Source of the DNA: Sphingobium scionense
GTDB taxonomy: Bacteria; Pseudomonadota; Alphaproteobacteria; Sphingomonadales; Sphingomonadaceae
NCBI RefSeq assembly: GCF_014197035.1
Contig: NZ_JACIEU010000003.1
Coordinates: 124,001-188,000 of the forward strand
Direction of reading: 5' to 3'
DNA: 64,000 nucleotides
Below are positions 18,324 through 28,965 of the stretch, one piece after another. Made by a program: the position numbers and the translations under genes. The notes under the pieces are model-generated. The model made no database searches and was not told where the DNA came from. It saw nothing but the letters and a program-made list of their open reading frames with translations. How positions within the stretch are numbered: the first letter of the stretch is position 1; each line of letters starts with the position of its first letter.

Positions 18324-18383
18324 GTTGTCCGTCTCCTATTGCAACGGAGACGGTGTATGGGCGCTTTCCGTTTACGTCAACTG

Positions 18384-19934
18384 TCAGGCGATGCTCAGCC
18401 CCGGCGTGCCGCGTGGCACGGTCATGGTAGCACGGGCGCGGATCTGGCCGCCGGGCGCCGATACCTGATCCATCACCATCGCCCGCGTCGTCCAGGCGTC
18501 CGGCGTCACCTCGCAGGTCAGATAGCCGCGCTGGTCGTTGATGAATTTGAGCTGCGGGTTGTTCTTAAGGATGATGTCGCTGCCCGGCCGCAGGTCCGAT
18601 CCGTCGCCGCCCGAGGAGATGGATGTGGACACGAACTCGACCGCCACGGGCTTGGTGCCGTCATCCAGCAGGCCGGCGAAATTCTGATGCTCGTCGCCGG
18701 TCAGGACCACGACATTGTCCAGCCCCTTCATCCGGCCGAGCAGCCGCTGGCGCTGCACCTTGTAGCCGGCCCAGGTGTCCATATTGTAGATCGGCTCCGC
18801 CGTTCCCACGCTGTTGCGGCGGTCGAGCGCCATCATCATCACTTGCTGCGCCAGACAGTTCCATTTGGCGTCACGGCGGGCAAGGTTGCGGGTCAGCCAG
18901 CTTTCCTCCTCGGCGGAAATGACCTGTGCCTGGGTGGCTGCCATTTCGGCGCAGGCCGGCTTGAAATTGTCGCCACAGGGCTGGTCGGTTCGGAAGGTGC
19001 GGGTGTCCAGGAAGTCGATCGACAGCAGGTCGCCGAAGCGCGCCTGACGATACATGGTGCCGATCATCTCACTGCGTGGTGCCATCGCCGCGCGCACCGG
19101 CATATATTCATACCAGGCCTGCATGCCGGCGGCGCGGCGCATGCGGAAGGCGTCGGCCGGCGCCCCCCTGGCATCGATGTCGCCGACCCAGTTGTTGGCG
19201 ACCTCATGATCGTCGAAGGTCGGGAACCATGTGTGGCGGCAACGCGCCGCCTGCAGGTCATAATCGCTCAGATATTGGGCGTAGCGCAGCCGATAGTCGG
19301 CAAGGTCGTAGCAATCCTGGCCGATATGGTCGCGCACCTGCGGTCCGGGCAGGCCGTCCTTGTCATAGTCCGGGCCACGCTGGCTATATTCATAGATGAA
19401 GTCGCCATAATGATAGACGAAGGCGAGATCGTCCTCGCGCGCCAGATGGCGGAAGGCAGTGAACAGGCCGTCCTGATAATTCTGGCAGCCGGCGACGCCG
19501 AATTTCAGCAGCTTGGGACTCGCCGACGCCAGCGGCAGGGTGCGGGCGCGGCCACGCGTCGACTGGTCATTGCCCAGCACAAAGCGATACCAATAGGGCC
19601 GGTCGGGCTGAAGGCCGCTCACCTCGACATGGACGCTGTGGCCCAGTTCCGGCCGGGCGATCGCCTCGCCACCGGCAACGATGGTCTTGAAGCGATCATC
19701 GGCCGCGACCTCCCATTTCACCGGGATCGGCGTCATCGGCATGCCGCCATGCGGCTCGAACGGGCGCGGTGCCAGCTTGGTCCAGATGACGAAGCCATCG
19801 GAGGCCGGATCGCCCGAGGTCACGCCCAGGGCGAAGGGATAGCCCGCGAACCAGCTCTGGGCGTGGAGGATGGCGGGGGCACCGGCGATCGGGGCGATGG
19901 CGGCGGCGGAGAGGAGCGAGCGGCGCGTGAACAT
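18384..19934 (-). CDS. phoD: PhoD-type alkaline phosphatase/phosphodiesterase, Tat-exported
   Basis: A 516-residue secreted phosphatase. The N-terminus has a Tat motif (TRRSLLSAAA) and a hydrophobic core ending in AILHAQ. The mature N-terminal domain begins FALGVTSGDPASDGFVIWT, typical of PhoD. Metal-site motifs include FGVAGCQNYQDG, FVYHYGDFIYEY, TFDDHEVANNW and VVLTGDEHQNFAG. PhoD enzymes use Fe3+/Ca2+ and scavenge phosphate from esters. No pho box could be identified by eye. A nucleotide pyrophosphatase-like lipoprotein gene lies 45 bp upstream on the same strand, which suggests a shared phosphorus role. Confidence 0.88.
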   Translation of the reverse strand: MFTRRSLLSAAAIAPIAGAPAILHAQSWFAGYPFALGVTSGDPASDGFVIWTKLAPRPFEPHGGMPMTPIPVKWEVAADDRFKTIVAGGEAIARPELGHSVHVEVSGLQPDRPYWYRFVLGNDQSTRGRARTLPLASASPKLLKFGVAGCQNYQDGLFTAFRHLAREDDLAFVYHYGDFIYEYSQRGPDYDKDGLPGPQVRDHIGQDCYDLADYRLRYAQYLSDYDLQAARCRHTWFPTFDDHEVANNWVGDIDARGAPADAFRMRRAAGMQAWYEYMPVRAAMAPRSEMIGTMYRQARFGDLLSIDFLDTRTFRTDQPCGDNFKPACAEMAATQAQVISAEEESWLTRNLARRDAKWNCLAQQVMMMALDRRNSVGTAEPIYNMDTWAGYKVQRQRLLGRMKGLDNVVVLTGDEHQNFAGLLDDGTKPVAVEFVSTSISSGGDGSDLRPGSDIILKNNPQLKFINDQRGYLTCEVTPDAWTTRAMVMDQVSAPGGQIRARATMTVPRGTPGLSIA

Positions 19935-19979
19935 GACGCGCCGCCTAGAACCGCTTTATGACAAGCGCATGTCGCCCGA

Positions 19980-21263
19980 TCAGGGCTTCACCAGCCCCTG
20001 CAGCACCGCCGGATTGCCGTCGCTCGCCACGGGCGTCACGCCCAGCAGGCGGGCGAGCAGCGGATAGACATCGACATTGGTGAAATCGGCCGAAGGGCGG
20101 AAGCCGCTGACGAAGGCCGGGCCGTTGGCAATGAACAAAGCCTGCATGTCGGGCGCGCGATCGTCCCAGCCATGGTCGCCGCCGGTCACCGGCTTGGTCG
20201 GGGTCGTGTTCTGGAACACCCAGCCGGTTTCGGCCAGGCAGAAATAGGGCGGGATGCGGCGATGCGTGCCATAATGGAAGCGCGCCGGGATTTCGCTCTT
20301 GCGCCAGCATTGCATATGGTCGCGCGGCTTGAACAGTGCGGCCTCCAGCGCCGTCTCGCGGCCGGGATTGGCGACCAGGCTGGCATAGGGGCCGGCCTCC
20401 ACCACGCGATAGTCGGCCGGGTCGGCGATCTTGTCGATCGGCAGCACGCGGTCATTCGCCTTGGCGGCCATGCCGTGGTCGGAGACGATCACGATATTGG
20501 CCGGCTGGCCCAGTGCCTTGAGGCCGGCGAGCAGTTCGCCGATATGGGCGTCGACATCGGCCACCGCCTGGGTGGTCTCTGGTGCGGCCGGGCCGTTTAC
20601 ATGGCCAGCGGTATCGACCTCATCGAAATAGAGGGTGACGAAGCGGGGGCGGATGTCGGCCGGACGGCGCAGCACGTCCAGCACGCCGTTGACGCGCTGG
20701 GTCGGGCTGATCGCCTCGTTGAACTGCGCCCAGTCGCTCGGGCGCGATCCGCCGCTGATCCTGTAGGGCCATTCGGCCGCCTTGTTGCCGCCCCAGGCGA
20801 CGTTGGAGCCGGGCCAGAACATGGTCGCGGTGCGCACGCCCTGCCTTTCGGCGGTGATCCAGATCGGTTCGGCCTCGTTCCACCAATAGGGATCGTCGCT
20901 GGCCATGGTGAACTTGTCCTTGGGCCGGCTGTCATCTTCCATATTATTGGCGACGATGCCGCTGCGGTCCGGCCGGTCGCCGGTCACGATCGCCCAATGA
21001 TTGGGGAAGGTCTTGGTGGGGAAGGACGGGCGCATCGACGCTTCGGTGCCGCCGGTCGCCAATGCATTGAGATTGGGCGAGACGCCACGTGTCAGATAAT
21101 CAGGGCGGAAGCCGTCGATCGACACCAGGATCGTCACCGGTGCGCGCTGTTCGGCCGGGGCGGCGGCGACGCTCGCTGGATGCTGCTGCACCGGTGCGCA
21201 GGCGCCGACGAGCAGGGTGGAAACGGACAGGGCAAGCGCAAGCGACAGGCGACGGGCGGACAT
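19980..21263 (-). CDS. Alkaline phosphatase superfamily (nucleotide pyrophosphatase/phosphodiesterase-like) lipoprotein
   Basis: A 427-residue exported enzyme. Signal peptide MSARRLSLALALSVSTLLVG leads into a lipobox with Cys (LVGAC). Metal and catalytic motifs are ILVSIDGFRPDYL (first Asp), the nucleophile Thr in FPTKTFPNHWAIVTG, YFDEVDTAGH, and VIVSDHGMA. This set matches ectonucleotide pyrophosphatase/phosphodiesterases, which cleave nucleotide or phosphodiester substrates. The ATG at 21263 is chosen because it yields a clean lipoprotein signal; an upstream TTG would add 17 residues. It probably acts at the cell envelope together with the adjacent PhoD. Confidence 0.87.
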   Translation of the reverse strand: MSARRLSLALALSVSTLLVGACAPVQQHPASVAAAPAEQRAPVTILVSIDGFRPDYLTRGVSPNLNALATGGTEASMRPSFPTKTFPNHWAIVTGDRPDRSGIVANNMEDDSRPKDKFTMASDDPYWWNEAEPIWITAERQGVRTATMFWPGSNVAWGGNKAAEWPYRISGGSRPSDWAQFNEAISPTQRVNGVLDVLRRPADIRPRFVTLYFDEVDTAGHVNGPAAPETTQAVADVDAHIGELLAGLKALGQPANIVIVSDHGMAAKANDRVLPIDKIADPADYRVVEAGPYASLVANPGRETALEAALFKPRDHMQCWRKSEIPARFHYGTHRRIPPYFCLAETGWVFQNTTPTKPVTGGDHGWDDRAPDMQALFIANGPAFVSGFRPSADFTNVDVYPLLARLLGVTPVASDGNPAVLQGLVKP

Positions 21264-21335
21264 GATTGCCTCTCTAAAAAGGAAGATTTGACCGCTGCTT
21301 AGCAGTCCAACCAAGTCGGTAAAGTGACGAATGGT

Positions 21336-21863
21336 TCATGTCGGATCGATATAGGGCGCCAGCGCGCTCCACGCCTGTCGCTTGGCGTCGCGCGAAAGGC
21401 TGGCATAGGCGCCGCTGGAGGAGGGGAGGTCGATCATCACCAGATCGGACCTTTCTCCCAATTGGCGACGGCCATGTAGGGCGGCGGTCTTGCCGTTGAA
21501 GGCGATCGCGCGGAGATTGGGCAGGCGGGATATGAAGGCGCTGAGGTCGCGCAGTTCCGCACCCCGGATGCTGCTGTCCAGGCTGCCGTCGCGATCCGCG
21601 CTTTCGATCACGTCCCACAGGCCGATGCCCCGTGCGCGCAGCCGCTTGAGCTTCATCGCATAGGGGGCGCTGCGCAGATCCTCACCCAGCACATCGCCGA
21701 CCAGCGCCCAGAAGGCGTTGCCGCGATGGGCATAATATTCGCCTTGGCGGATCGATGCGTCACCGGGCAGGCTGCCCAGGATCAGCAGCCGCGTTCCCGC
21801 GTCCACGCTGGGCGGGAAGGCGGCCTTGCGCTGCGCGGGCATCTGGCCGATGCGCAGCGCCAT
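21336..21863 (-). CDS. Hypoxanthine(deoxyinosine)-DNA glycosylase, UDG superfamily
   Basis: A 175-residue uracil-DNA-glycosylase-fold protein. The motif LLILGSLPGDASIRQGEYYAH, followed by RGNAFW, is the family 6 (hypoxanthine-DNA glycosylase) version of the UDG catalytic loop. The second motif reads LPSSSGAYAS. Such enzymes remove deaminated adenine from DNA. The gene begins 4 bp after the ychF stop, so it is probably translated from the ychF transcript. Enzyme family is fairly certain; activity on hypoxanthine is from family knowledge. Confidence 0.82.
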   Translation of the reverse strand: MALRIGQMPAQRKAAFPPSVDAGTRLLILGSLPGDASIRQGEYYAHRGNAFWALVGDVLGEDLRSAPYAMKLKRLRARGIGLWDVIESADRDGSLDSSIRGAELRDLSAFISRLPNLRAIAFNGKTAALHGRRQLGERSDLVMIDLPSSSGAYASLSRDAKRQAWSALAPYIDPT

Positions 21864-21867
21864 CGGA

Positions 21868-22968
21868 TCAGACGTTGAAGCGGAACAGCATGATGTCGCC
21901 GTCCTGCGTCACATAATCCTTGCCTTCCGAACGCCACTTGCCCGCTTCCTTGGCGCCGGCTTCGCCATTGAACTGGACATAGTCGGCATAGGCCATGGTT
22001 TCGGCGCGGATGAAGCCCTTCTCGAAATCCGAGTGGATCGCGCCGGCGGCCTGGGGGGCCTTGCTGCCCTTGGCCACGGTCCAGGCGCGGGCTTCCTTGG
22101 GGCCGACGGTGAAGAAGGTGATGAGGCCCAGCAGTTCATAGCCGGCGCGGATGATGCGGGCGAGGCCGGCTTCGGTCAGGCCCAGCGCTTCGAGATATTC
22201 GCCGCGTTCCTCGACCGGCATGGTGATGAGTTCGGCCTCGATCGCCGCCGACACGATGACCGCGCTGGCATTTTCGGCCGCCGCCTTCTCGAACACGCGG
22301 GCGGAAAATGCATTGCCTTCGGCCGCTGCGCCTTCCTCGACATTGCAGACATAGAGGACCGGCTTGGCGGTCAGCAGCTGCGCCTGGGCGAACAGGCGGG
22401 CTTCTTCCTCGTCGCGCGGCTGGGTCAGGCGAGCGGGCTTGCCGTCACGCAGCAGTTCCAGCGTCTGGCCCAGCACCGACGCGGCGGCCTTGGCTTCCTT
22501 GTCGCCCTGCGCGCCCTTCTTGAGCAGGTTGGGAACGCGCTTTTCCAGGCTTTCGAGGTCGGCGAGCATCAGTTCGGTCTCGACCGTCTCGGCGTCGGCG
22601 ATCGGATCGACCTTGCCCTCGACATGGGTGATGTCGTCATCCTCGAAGCAGCGCAGCACGTGGACGATGGCGTCTGTCTCGCGGATGTTCGCCAGGAACT
22701 GGTTGCCCAGCCCTTCGCCCTTGGACGCACCGCGCACCAGGCCGGCAATGTCGACGAAGGCGAGCTGCGTCTCGATGATCTTGGCGCTGCCGCCGATCCT
22801 GGCGATGCTCTGCAGCCGGTCATCGGGCACGGCGACGCGGCCCTCATTGGGCTCGATCGTGCAGAAGGGATAATTCGCCGCCTGCGCTGCCTGCGTCTCG
22901 GTCAGCGCATTGAACAGGGTGGACTTGCCCACATTGGGAAGCCCGACGATACCGCAACGAAAACCCAT
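21868..22968 (-). CDS. ychF: Redox-regulated ATPase YchF (Obg family)
   Basis: A 366-residue P-loop protein. GIVGLPNVGKSTLFNALT (from residue 6) is the Walker A loop, IAGLVRGASKGEGLGNQFL the switch II region, and YVCNVEEG the altered specificity motif that allows ATP binding. The C-terminal TGS-like domain has FFTVGPKEARAWTV and the GFIRAETMAYADYV block. Full length for the family. YchF binds ribosomes and modulates stress responses. A glycosylase gene follows directly; the upstream 210-bp gap separates it from a divergent orphan gene. Confidence 0.95.
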   Translation of the reverse strand: MGFRCGIVGLPNVGKSTLFNALTETQAAQAANYPFCTIEPNEGRVAVPDDRLQSIARIGGSAKIIETQLAFVDIAGLVRGASKGEGLGNQFLANIRETDAIVHVLRCFEDDDITHVEGKVDPIADAETVETELMLADLESLEKRVPNLLKKGAQGDKEAKAAASVLGQTLELLRDGKPARLTQPRDEEEARLFAQAQLLTAKPVLYVCNVEEGAAAEGNAFSARVFEKAAAENASAVIVSAAIEAELITMPVEERGEYLEALGLTEAGLARIIRAGYELLGLITFFTVGPKEARAWTVAKGSKAPQAAGAIHSDFEKGFIRAETMAYADYVQFNGEAGAKEAGKWRSEGKDYVTQDGDIMLFRFNV

Positions 22969-23178
22969 TTCCGAAACCTTTGAAGACGCGAATTGATGCT
23001 CTGCCCGCTAGCGCCTTCCCGCCTGCAAGGCCAGCATTTCCGCGATACGGGGGGCGAAAACAGTGGTTGTAGCCGCTGTTTCGAGGGTTCCTCCGGGTTG
23101 CCCCCTATTGTGGGGAGCTGGCCTTTTTCTAATATGGCCGAAAAATAAGCGGGTCGCGCTGGCAATCGGGAGACGATT

Positions 23179-24597
23179 ATGACCATCGCGACAAGGCTTG
23201 ATGCTGCTCTTGGCAAGAATATCAACAAGATATGTGAAAATAAATTTCACGATCCGGCCGCGAATCACTGTGCGCATTTTGTTTCGCATATATGTGATCT
23301 GGCATTTTCCTTTAACTGCAAACAGTTCGCCGGCGGAAACAAGCCTGGCGCCAATGTCCGTGTGCATGAGGTGTTCGCGCAATGCCCGCGCGTGGGGCGC
23401 TGGGCCGATGCCGATCTCGCCAAGACCCAGCTGATTTTCGTGACACTGGCCAGCAATGTCGATCTGGCCCGCAAGGAGATGGTCAACATCCCGCAAAAGC
23501 ATATCGGCGTCTATCATGGTGGGAAGGTCTATCATTACAGCAATACCGCCGATCAGGTGACATCGGAATCGCCCGACAGCTTCTTTGCCAAGTTCCAGGC
23601 GCTTTATGCCGGCAATCAGGGCTTGTTCTTCGGCTGGATACCCGGAGAGGATCTGCGGCTGCACGTCCAGCCCGATGGAGCGGGTGTCAGTGCGGCCAAG
23701 AAGTTCGAACTGCAACGGGCCGATGATGGCTGGTGGAAGGCGCGACTGGTTGGCGACAGCGATTTTTTCCGCGTCGGCAAGGAAGTGGATGATGCGCGGA
23801 AGAAATATCACGGCATCTTCATGCCGGGCAGCCAATATTGGGGCCAGCAATTCCGCGCGGCGGATTATCTGCCCAGCATTGGCAGCTGGGCGACGCTGCT
23901 GGAGGTGACGGGCGCTTGTGAGAGCGAAAATCACTTCAACCTGATCAATACCTATGATCGCGCGAAATTCACCTTTGGCTTCTACCAGTTGGCGGCGCAC
24001 ACGCCGCGCGACAATCTGATCCTGTTCTTCCATCGGCTGGCAAGCTTGCCGGCCTTCAAGGATTATTTCCCCGAACTGGAGATGCGTGGTGGACGCCTGT
24101 TCCGGGTCGATACGGCCGGGGCGGCCACCGACTTGGAGCAGGAATTCACCGCCAGCAATGGTGAGCAGCAGATCATGCTGTTCATGAACTATCTCAACCC
24201 CCAGCGGGTGCCGATCGACCAGCAGGAGGTGTTGCAGGCCGCCCGCCTGATCCATTGGAACGAGCATGATCCGGCCATGCGCCTGGCGCAGGTCCGCACC
24301 GCAGCGGAAATATTGCAGAAGAAGATGACTGCTCGTTACGCGCGCAAACTGCCGATCGACGGCAAGTCTGACACGATCTGCGCGATCGTTGCCGATATTT
24401 TCCACCAGGGTCGGTCGACCTTCGCCGTCGTGAAGGATTTATTGGGGCGCCCCGATCCCGTCCAGGCGTTGCTCAAGGTCAATGACGCCGCCTGGAGCGG
24501 CCGCAATAACCGACTGCGCAAGGCTGTGGATGCGGCCATTGCAGATGGACGATTGGGACGGAAACGTTACGCCGCCGCCACCAACGAATTTGTCTGA
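23179..24597 (+). CDS. Orphan protein with NlpC/P60-like and muramidase-like regions
   Basis: I do not recognise this 472-residue protein as a named family. The N-terminal part looks like a papain-fold NlpC/P60 amidase: Cys31 in NHCAHFVSHI and His108 in KHIGVYHGGKVYHYSN could be the catalytic pair. Residues 150-205 contain GWIPGEDLRL and DGWWKARLVGDSDFFRVG, perhaps an SH3-like segment. The C-terminal part has CESENHFNLINTYDRAKF (Glu248/250) then TFGFYQLAAHTP, reminiscent of lysozyme/transglycosylase folds. There is no signal peptide. GGGAG lies 8 bp before the ATG. The 5' end is less GC-rich than its neighbours. No obvious immunity or secretion gene is adjacent. It could be a cell-wall hydrolase, toxin/effector or phage-derived lysin; function is inference only. 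Confidence 0.6.
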   Translation: MTIATRLDAALGKNINKICENKFHDPAANHCAHFVSHICDLAFSFNCKQFAGGNKPGANVRVHEVFAQCPRVGRWADADLAKTQLIFVTLASNVDLARKEMVNIPQKHIGVYHGGKVYHYSNTADQVTSESPDSFFAKFQALYAGNQGLFFGWIPGEDLRLHVQPDGAGVSAAKKFELQRADDGWWKARLVGDSDFFRVGKEVDDARKKYHGIFMPGSQYWGQQFRAADYLPSIGSWATLLEVTGACESENHFNLINTYDRAKFTFGFYQLAAHTPRDNLILFFHRLASLPAFKDYFPELEMRGGRLFRVDTAGAATDLEQEFTASNGEQQIMLFMNYLNPQRVPIDQQEVLQAARLIHWNEHDPAMRLAQVRTAAEILQKKMTARYARKLPIDGKSDTICAIVADIFHQGRSTFAVVKDLLGRPDPVQALLKVNDAAWSGRNNRLRKAVDAAIADGRLGRKRYAAATNEFV

Positions 24598-24606
24598 TCT
24601 GGAGGA

Positions 24607-25305
24607 TCAGTGGCGGAAGAACAGCGTCACCGATGCGACATGGTTGACCCGCTGGCGGCTGCCGCCCTGGTCGATAAACTGGTTGAGATAGCCGACCTCC
24701 ATGGTCGATGCGCCGGGCAGGCCGATTTCGACGCCGGCGAAGCTGCGCAACTGGTCGAAGCCCTTGCGGGCGCCCCAGTCGGTGTCGTTGAGGGCAAAGA
24801 AGACCTCGCCATAGACGAGCGCATTGACCACGTCGCTGCCGGGCTTGAGCGCATGTTCCACCCGCAGCATCTCGCGCAGGCGCCAGCCCATGTCGTTGCC
24901 GTTGGAGCGCCAGCGCTGCTCAAGCCGGGTGCGCGAGGAAATCTCGGCATCCTTTGGCCGCGCCAGCGTCCAGCTCAGTTGCTGGAAACTGCGTTCCTCA
25001 TTGGCGTCCTTGCCGCCTTCGATCGGCACGACGACATGGGCGTATCCCTGATAGAGGGTGATGTCGCGCGACAATTTGATGCCCAGCGCGCCACGGAACA
25101 GCGCCTGGTCGATGCGCGACACGCCGTCGCCGACGCGCGGCTGGATTTCGGCGAAATAGACCAGTTCGTCCTTGATCGACCCCATCGCCGTCAGATTGAC
25201 CCATAGCTGCTCGTCCTGGCTTGTTGCGGCCTGGGCCGGCAGGGATGAGGCAGCGAGGGACATGGCGGCAAGGGACAGGGCGACAGCAAGCGACGGGAAA
25301 CGCAT
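24607..25305 (-). CDS. DUF2490 outer-membrane protein
   Basis: A 232-residue exported protein with signal peptide MRFPSLAVALSLAAMSLAAS, cleaved near AQA. The mature part shows alternating strands of an outer-membrane beta-barrel: DEQLWVNLTAMGSIKDELVYFAEIQ, LYQGYAHVV, RTRLEQRWRS, and a C-terminal strand ending in an aromatic pattern (VASVTLFFRH). The pattern WxxL-x(n)-ElQPR is that of DUF2490. Function is unknown. The ATG at 25305 has AGAGG 5 bp upstream. The stop lies 9 bp from the convergent orphan's stop, within a small CTGATC/GATCAG stem. Confidence 0.75.
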   Translation of the reverse strand: MRFPSLAVALSLAAMSLAASSLPAQAATSQDEQLWVNLTAMGSIKDELVYFAEIQPRVGDGVSRIDQALFRGALGIKLSRDITLYQGYAHVVVPIEGGKDANEERSFQQLSWTLARPKDAEISSRTRLEQRWRSNGNDMGWRLREMLRVEHALKPGSDVVNALVYGEVFFALNDTDWGARKGFDQLRSFAGVEIGLPGASTMEVGYLNQFIDQGGSRQRVNHVASVTLFFRH

Positions 25306-25398
25306 GAAACCTCTGGCGGTGGAAAGCGACATTCCCTCCGCCTTTAGGTTGCTGTCATTGCTGCCCCGTTGCTGCGGGGTAAGCGATGGTGAACTGGC

Positions 25399-27045
<1,647 letters not shown>

Positions 27046-27252
27046 CTAATAAGTCGTTACGCCTCTATGGCTTGTTCATGCTGCACTGCGCAATGCGCTT
27101 TGTCGTGCCGTAGGTGCGGGCGGCCGTGATCGGGGGCAATTACTATGCAAGAGACGGGTTGGTCAAAGCCGTCATGCGGGTTATCACCCATGGCAAGCAT
27201 CCAGAAAATCGGCATTTTTAGGGGCAGTATTTCGACCATAACGGGAGGTTTC

Positions 27253-28305
27253 ATGTCTCGTCTGCCCGCTGTCCTGTCCGGTCTTGCGCTGCTGGCGGGG
27301 CAACTGCCTTCGATGTCGGCTGATGCGTGTACCCGCCTTGTCTATCATGGTGCCAATGACGATGTGATCACCGCCCGGTCGATGGACTGGAAGGTCGATG
27401 TCGGCACGCATCTCTGGATATTCCCGCGCGGCATGGCGCGCAGTGGGGAGGCCGGACCCAATTCGGTCAAATGGACGTCGCGCTATGGCAGCGTGATCGC
27501 CACCGGCTACGACATTTCCACCACCGACGGCATGAACGAAGCGGGGCTGGCCGCCAATCTCCTGTGGCTGGTCGAGTCCGAATATCCCCATTATGATGGC
27601 AAGCAGCCGGGCATGAGCATCGCCATCTGGACCCAATATGTGCTCGACAATTTTGCCACCGTGAAGGCTGCGGTCGATGAACTGGGCAAGGAAAGCTTCG
27701 TCGTGGTCACCGACAATATTCCCGGCGAGGAGCGGCTCGGCACGCTCCACCTCGCAATCTCGGATGCGTCGGGCGACAGCGCCATCTTCGAATATATCAA
27801 GGGCAAGCTGGTGATCCATCACGGCCCGCAATATCCGGTGATGACCAATTCGCCGATCTTCGACGAGCAACTGGCGCTCAACGCCTATTGGAAGGATATT
27901 GGCGGAACGACCATGTTGCCGGGCACCAACCGCTCGGCCGATCGCTTCGCCCGCGCCTCCTTCTATGTGAACGCCATTCCCAAGAGCGAAGACCCGGTGA
28001 CGGCGCTGGCCAGCGTGTTCAGCGTGATCCGCAATGTCTCGGTGCCGCTCGGCATCTCGACCCCGGACCAACCTAACATCTCCTCGACCCGCTGGCGCAC
28101 GGTCGCGGACCACAAGCGCAAGCTCTATTTCTTCGAATCCGCGATGACGCCCAACAGCTTCTGGGTCGACCTGAAGGCGATAGACTTTACGCCTTCTGCT
28201 AAGGTGAGGAAGCTCGATCTTGGCCCGAACCAGACGAAAACCTATTCGGGCGAGGTCAGCGGCCAGTTCCAGGATGCGCCGGCCTTCAAGTTTCTGGGCC
28301 TCTGA
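27253..28305 (+). CDS. Ntn-hydrolase of the choloylglycine/penicillin V acylase family
   Basis: A 350-residue exported linear amide hydrolase. The signal peptide ends near SADA, leaving Cys26 (in DACTRLVYHG) as the N-terminal nucleophile. RSMDWKVD supplies the conserved Arg and Asp, and GMNEAGLAANLLWL is the oxyanion-side loop. SSTRWRTVADHKRKLYFFES contains the late conserved Arg. The family hydrolyses bile-salt, penicillin V or acyl-homoserine lactone amides; the periplasmic substrate here is unknown. The ATG at 27253 has GGGAGG upstream. A 225-bp intergenic region precedes it, in which I see no other gene. Confidence 0.85.
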   Translation: MSRLPAVLSGLALLAGQLPSMSADACTRLVYHGANDDVITARSMDWKVDVGTHLWIFPRGMARSGEAGPNSVKWTSRYGSVIATGYDISTTDGMNEAGLAANLLWLVESEYPHYDGKQPGMSIAIWTQYVLDNFATVKAAVDELGKESFVVVTDNIPGEERLGTLHLAISDASGDSAIFEYIKGKLVIHHGPQYPVMTNSPIFDEQLALNAYWKDIGGTTMLPGTNRSADRFARASFYVNAIPKSEDPVTALASVFSVIRNVSVPLGISTPDQPNISSTRWRTVADHKRKLYFFESAMTPNSFWVDLKAIDFTPSAKVRKLDLGPNQTKTYSGEVSGQFQDAPAFKFLGL

Positions 28306-28311
28306 ACCGGT

Positions 28312-28881
28312 TCAGTCGGCCAGTCGCAGCGCCACTTCGTTCATGAAGCGGGCGTCGTCATTCTTGGCCAGCCATTCCGCCTCGGCGCCGACCGCGCCCA
28401 GCATGGCGGCCAGCGCGTCCATCTCGCTCTTGTGGTAATTGCCCAGCACATAGCCATGGACCTTGTCCTTGTGGCCGGGATGGCCGATGCCCAGGCGCAC
28501 GCGGCGGAAATCATTTCCGATATGGGCGTCTGTCGAACGCAGGCCATTATGGCCGGCATTGCCGCCGCCGCGCTTCACCTTGACCTTCATCGGTGCAAGG
28601 TCGAGTTCGTCGTGGAAGACGGTCACGTCCTGCGGCGTCAGCTTGTAGAAGCGCATCGCCTCGCCGATCGCGCGGCCGCTTTCGTTCATGAAGGTGGCGG
28701 GTTTCAGCAGGATGATCTTCTCCGGGCCGATCCGCCCTTCCTGCACCCAGCCCTGGAACTGCTTCCTGGGCGGCGAGAAGCGATACATGTCGGCGATCAG
28801 GTCCGCGGCCATGAAGCCGACATTGTGCCGGTGCATCGCATATTGCTGCCCCGGATTGCCGAGGCCGGCCCAGATCTGCAT
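28312..28881 (-). CDS. pth: Peptidyl-tRNA hydrolase
   Basis: A 189-residue enzyme that frees tRNA from prematurely released peptidyl-tRNA. The family start QIWAGLGNPGQQYAMHRHNV gives the catalytic Asn9 and His19; the Asp lies in FHDELDL. LKPATFMNESG and GNAGHNGLRS are also diagnostic. It lies downstream of rplY on the same strand, separated by a terminator-like hairpin, a common alphaproteobacterial pairing. It converges with the Ntn-hydrolase gene 6 bp away. Confidence 0.95.
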   Translation of the reverse strand: MQIWAGLGNPGQQYAMHRHNVGFMAADLIADMYRFSPPRKQFQGWVQEGRIGPEKIILLKPATFMNESGRAIGEAMRFYKLTPQDVTVFHDELDLAPMKVKVKRGGGNAGHNGLRSTDAHIGNDFRRVRLGIGHPGHKDKVHGYVLGNYHKSEMDALAAMLGAVGAEAEWLAKNDDARFMNEVALRLAD

Positions 28882-28895
28882 TTTTCACGGCTCCA

Positions 28896-28930
28896 AAGAA
28901 AAATCCCGCCCGCCGATAGGCGGACGGGAT
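28896..28930 (-). terminator. Terminator downstream of rplY
   Basis: Read on the minus strand, a 12-bp stem with one mismatch (ATCCCGTCCGCC / GGCGGGCGGGAT) and a 4-nt loop is followed by TTTTTCTTT. It lies between rplY and pth, so it should reduce read-through into pth; a separate pth promoter may exist nearby. Confidence 0.75.
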
Positions 28931-28965
28931 CGGAATTTCCAGCCTGCAAGCAAGCTGTAAGGCGA

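Noticed and set aside
17832..19961. 709-codon + strand frame opposite the MaoC and phoD genes
   Set aside because: Antisense shadow. Both minus-strand genes have full family motifs and signal sequences.
24594..24610. CTGATC/GATCAG stem between the orphan gene and the DUF2490 gene as a terminator
   Set aside because: Only a 6-bp stem with no T-tract on either strand, and it overlaps both stop codons.
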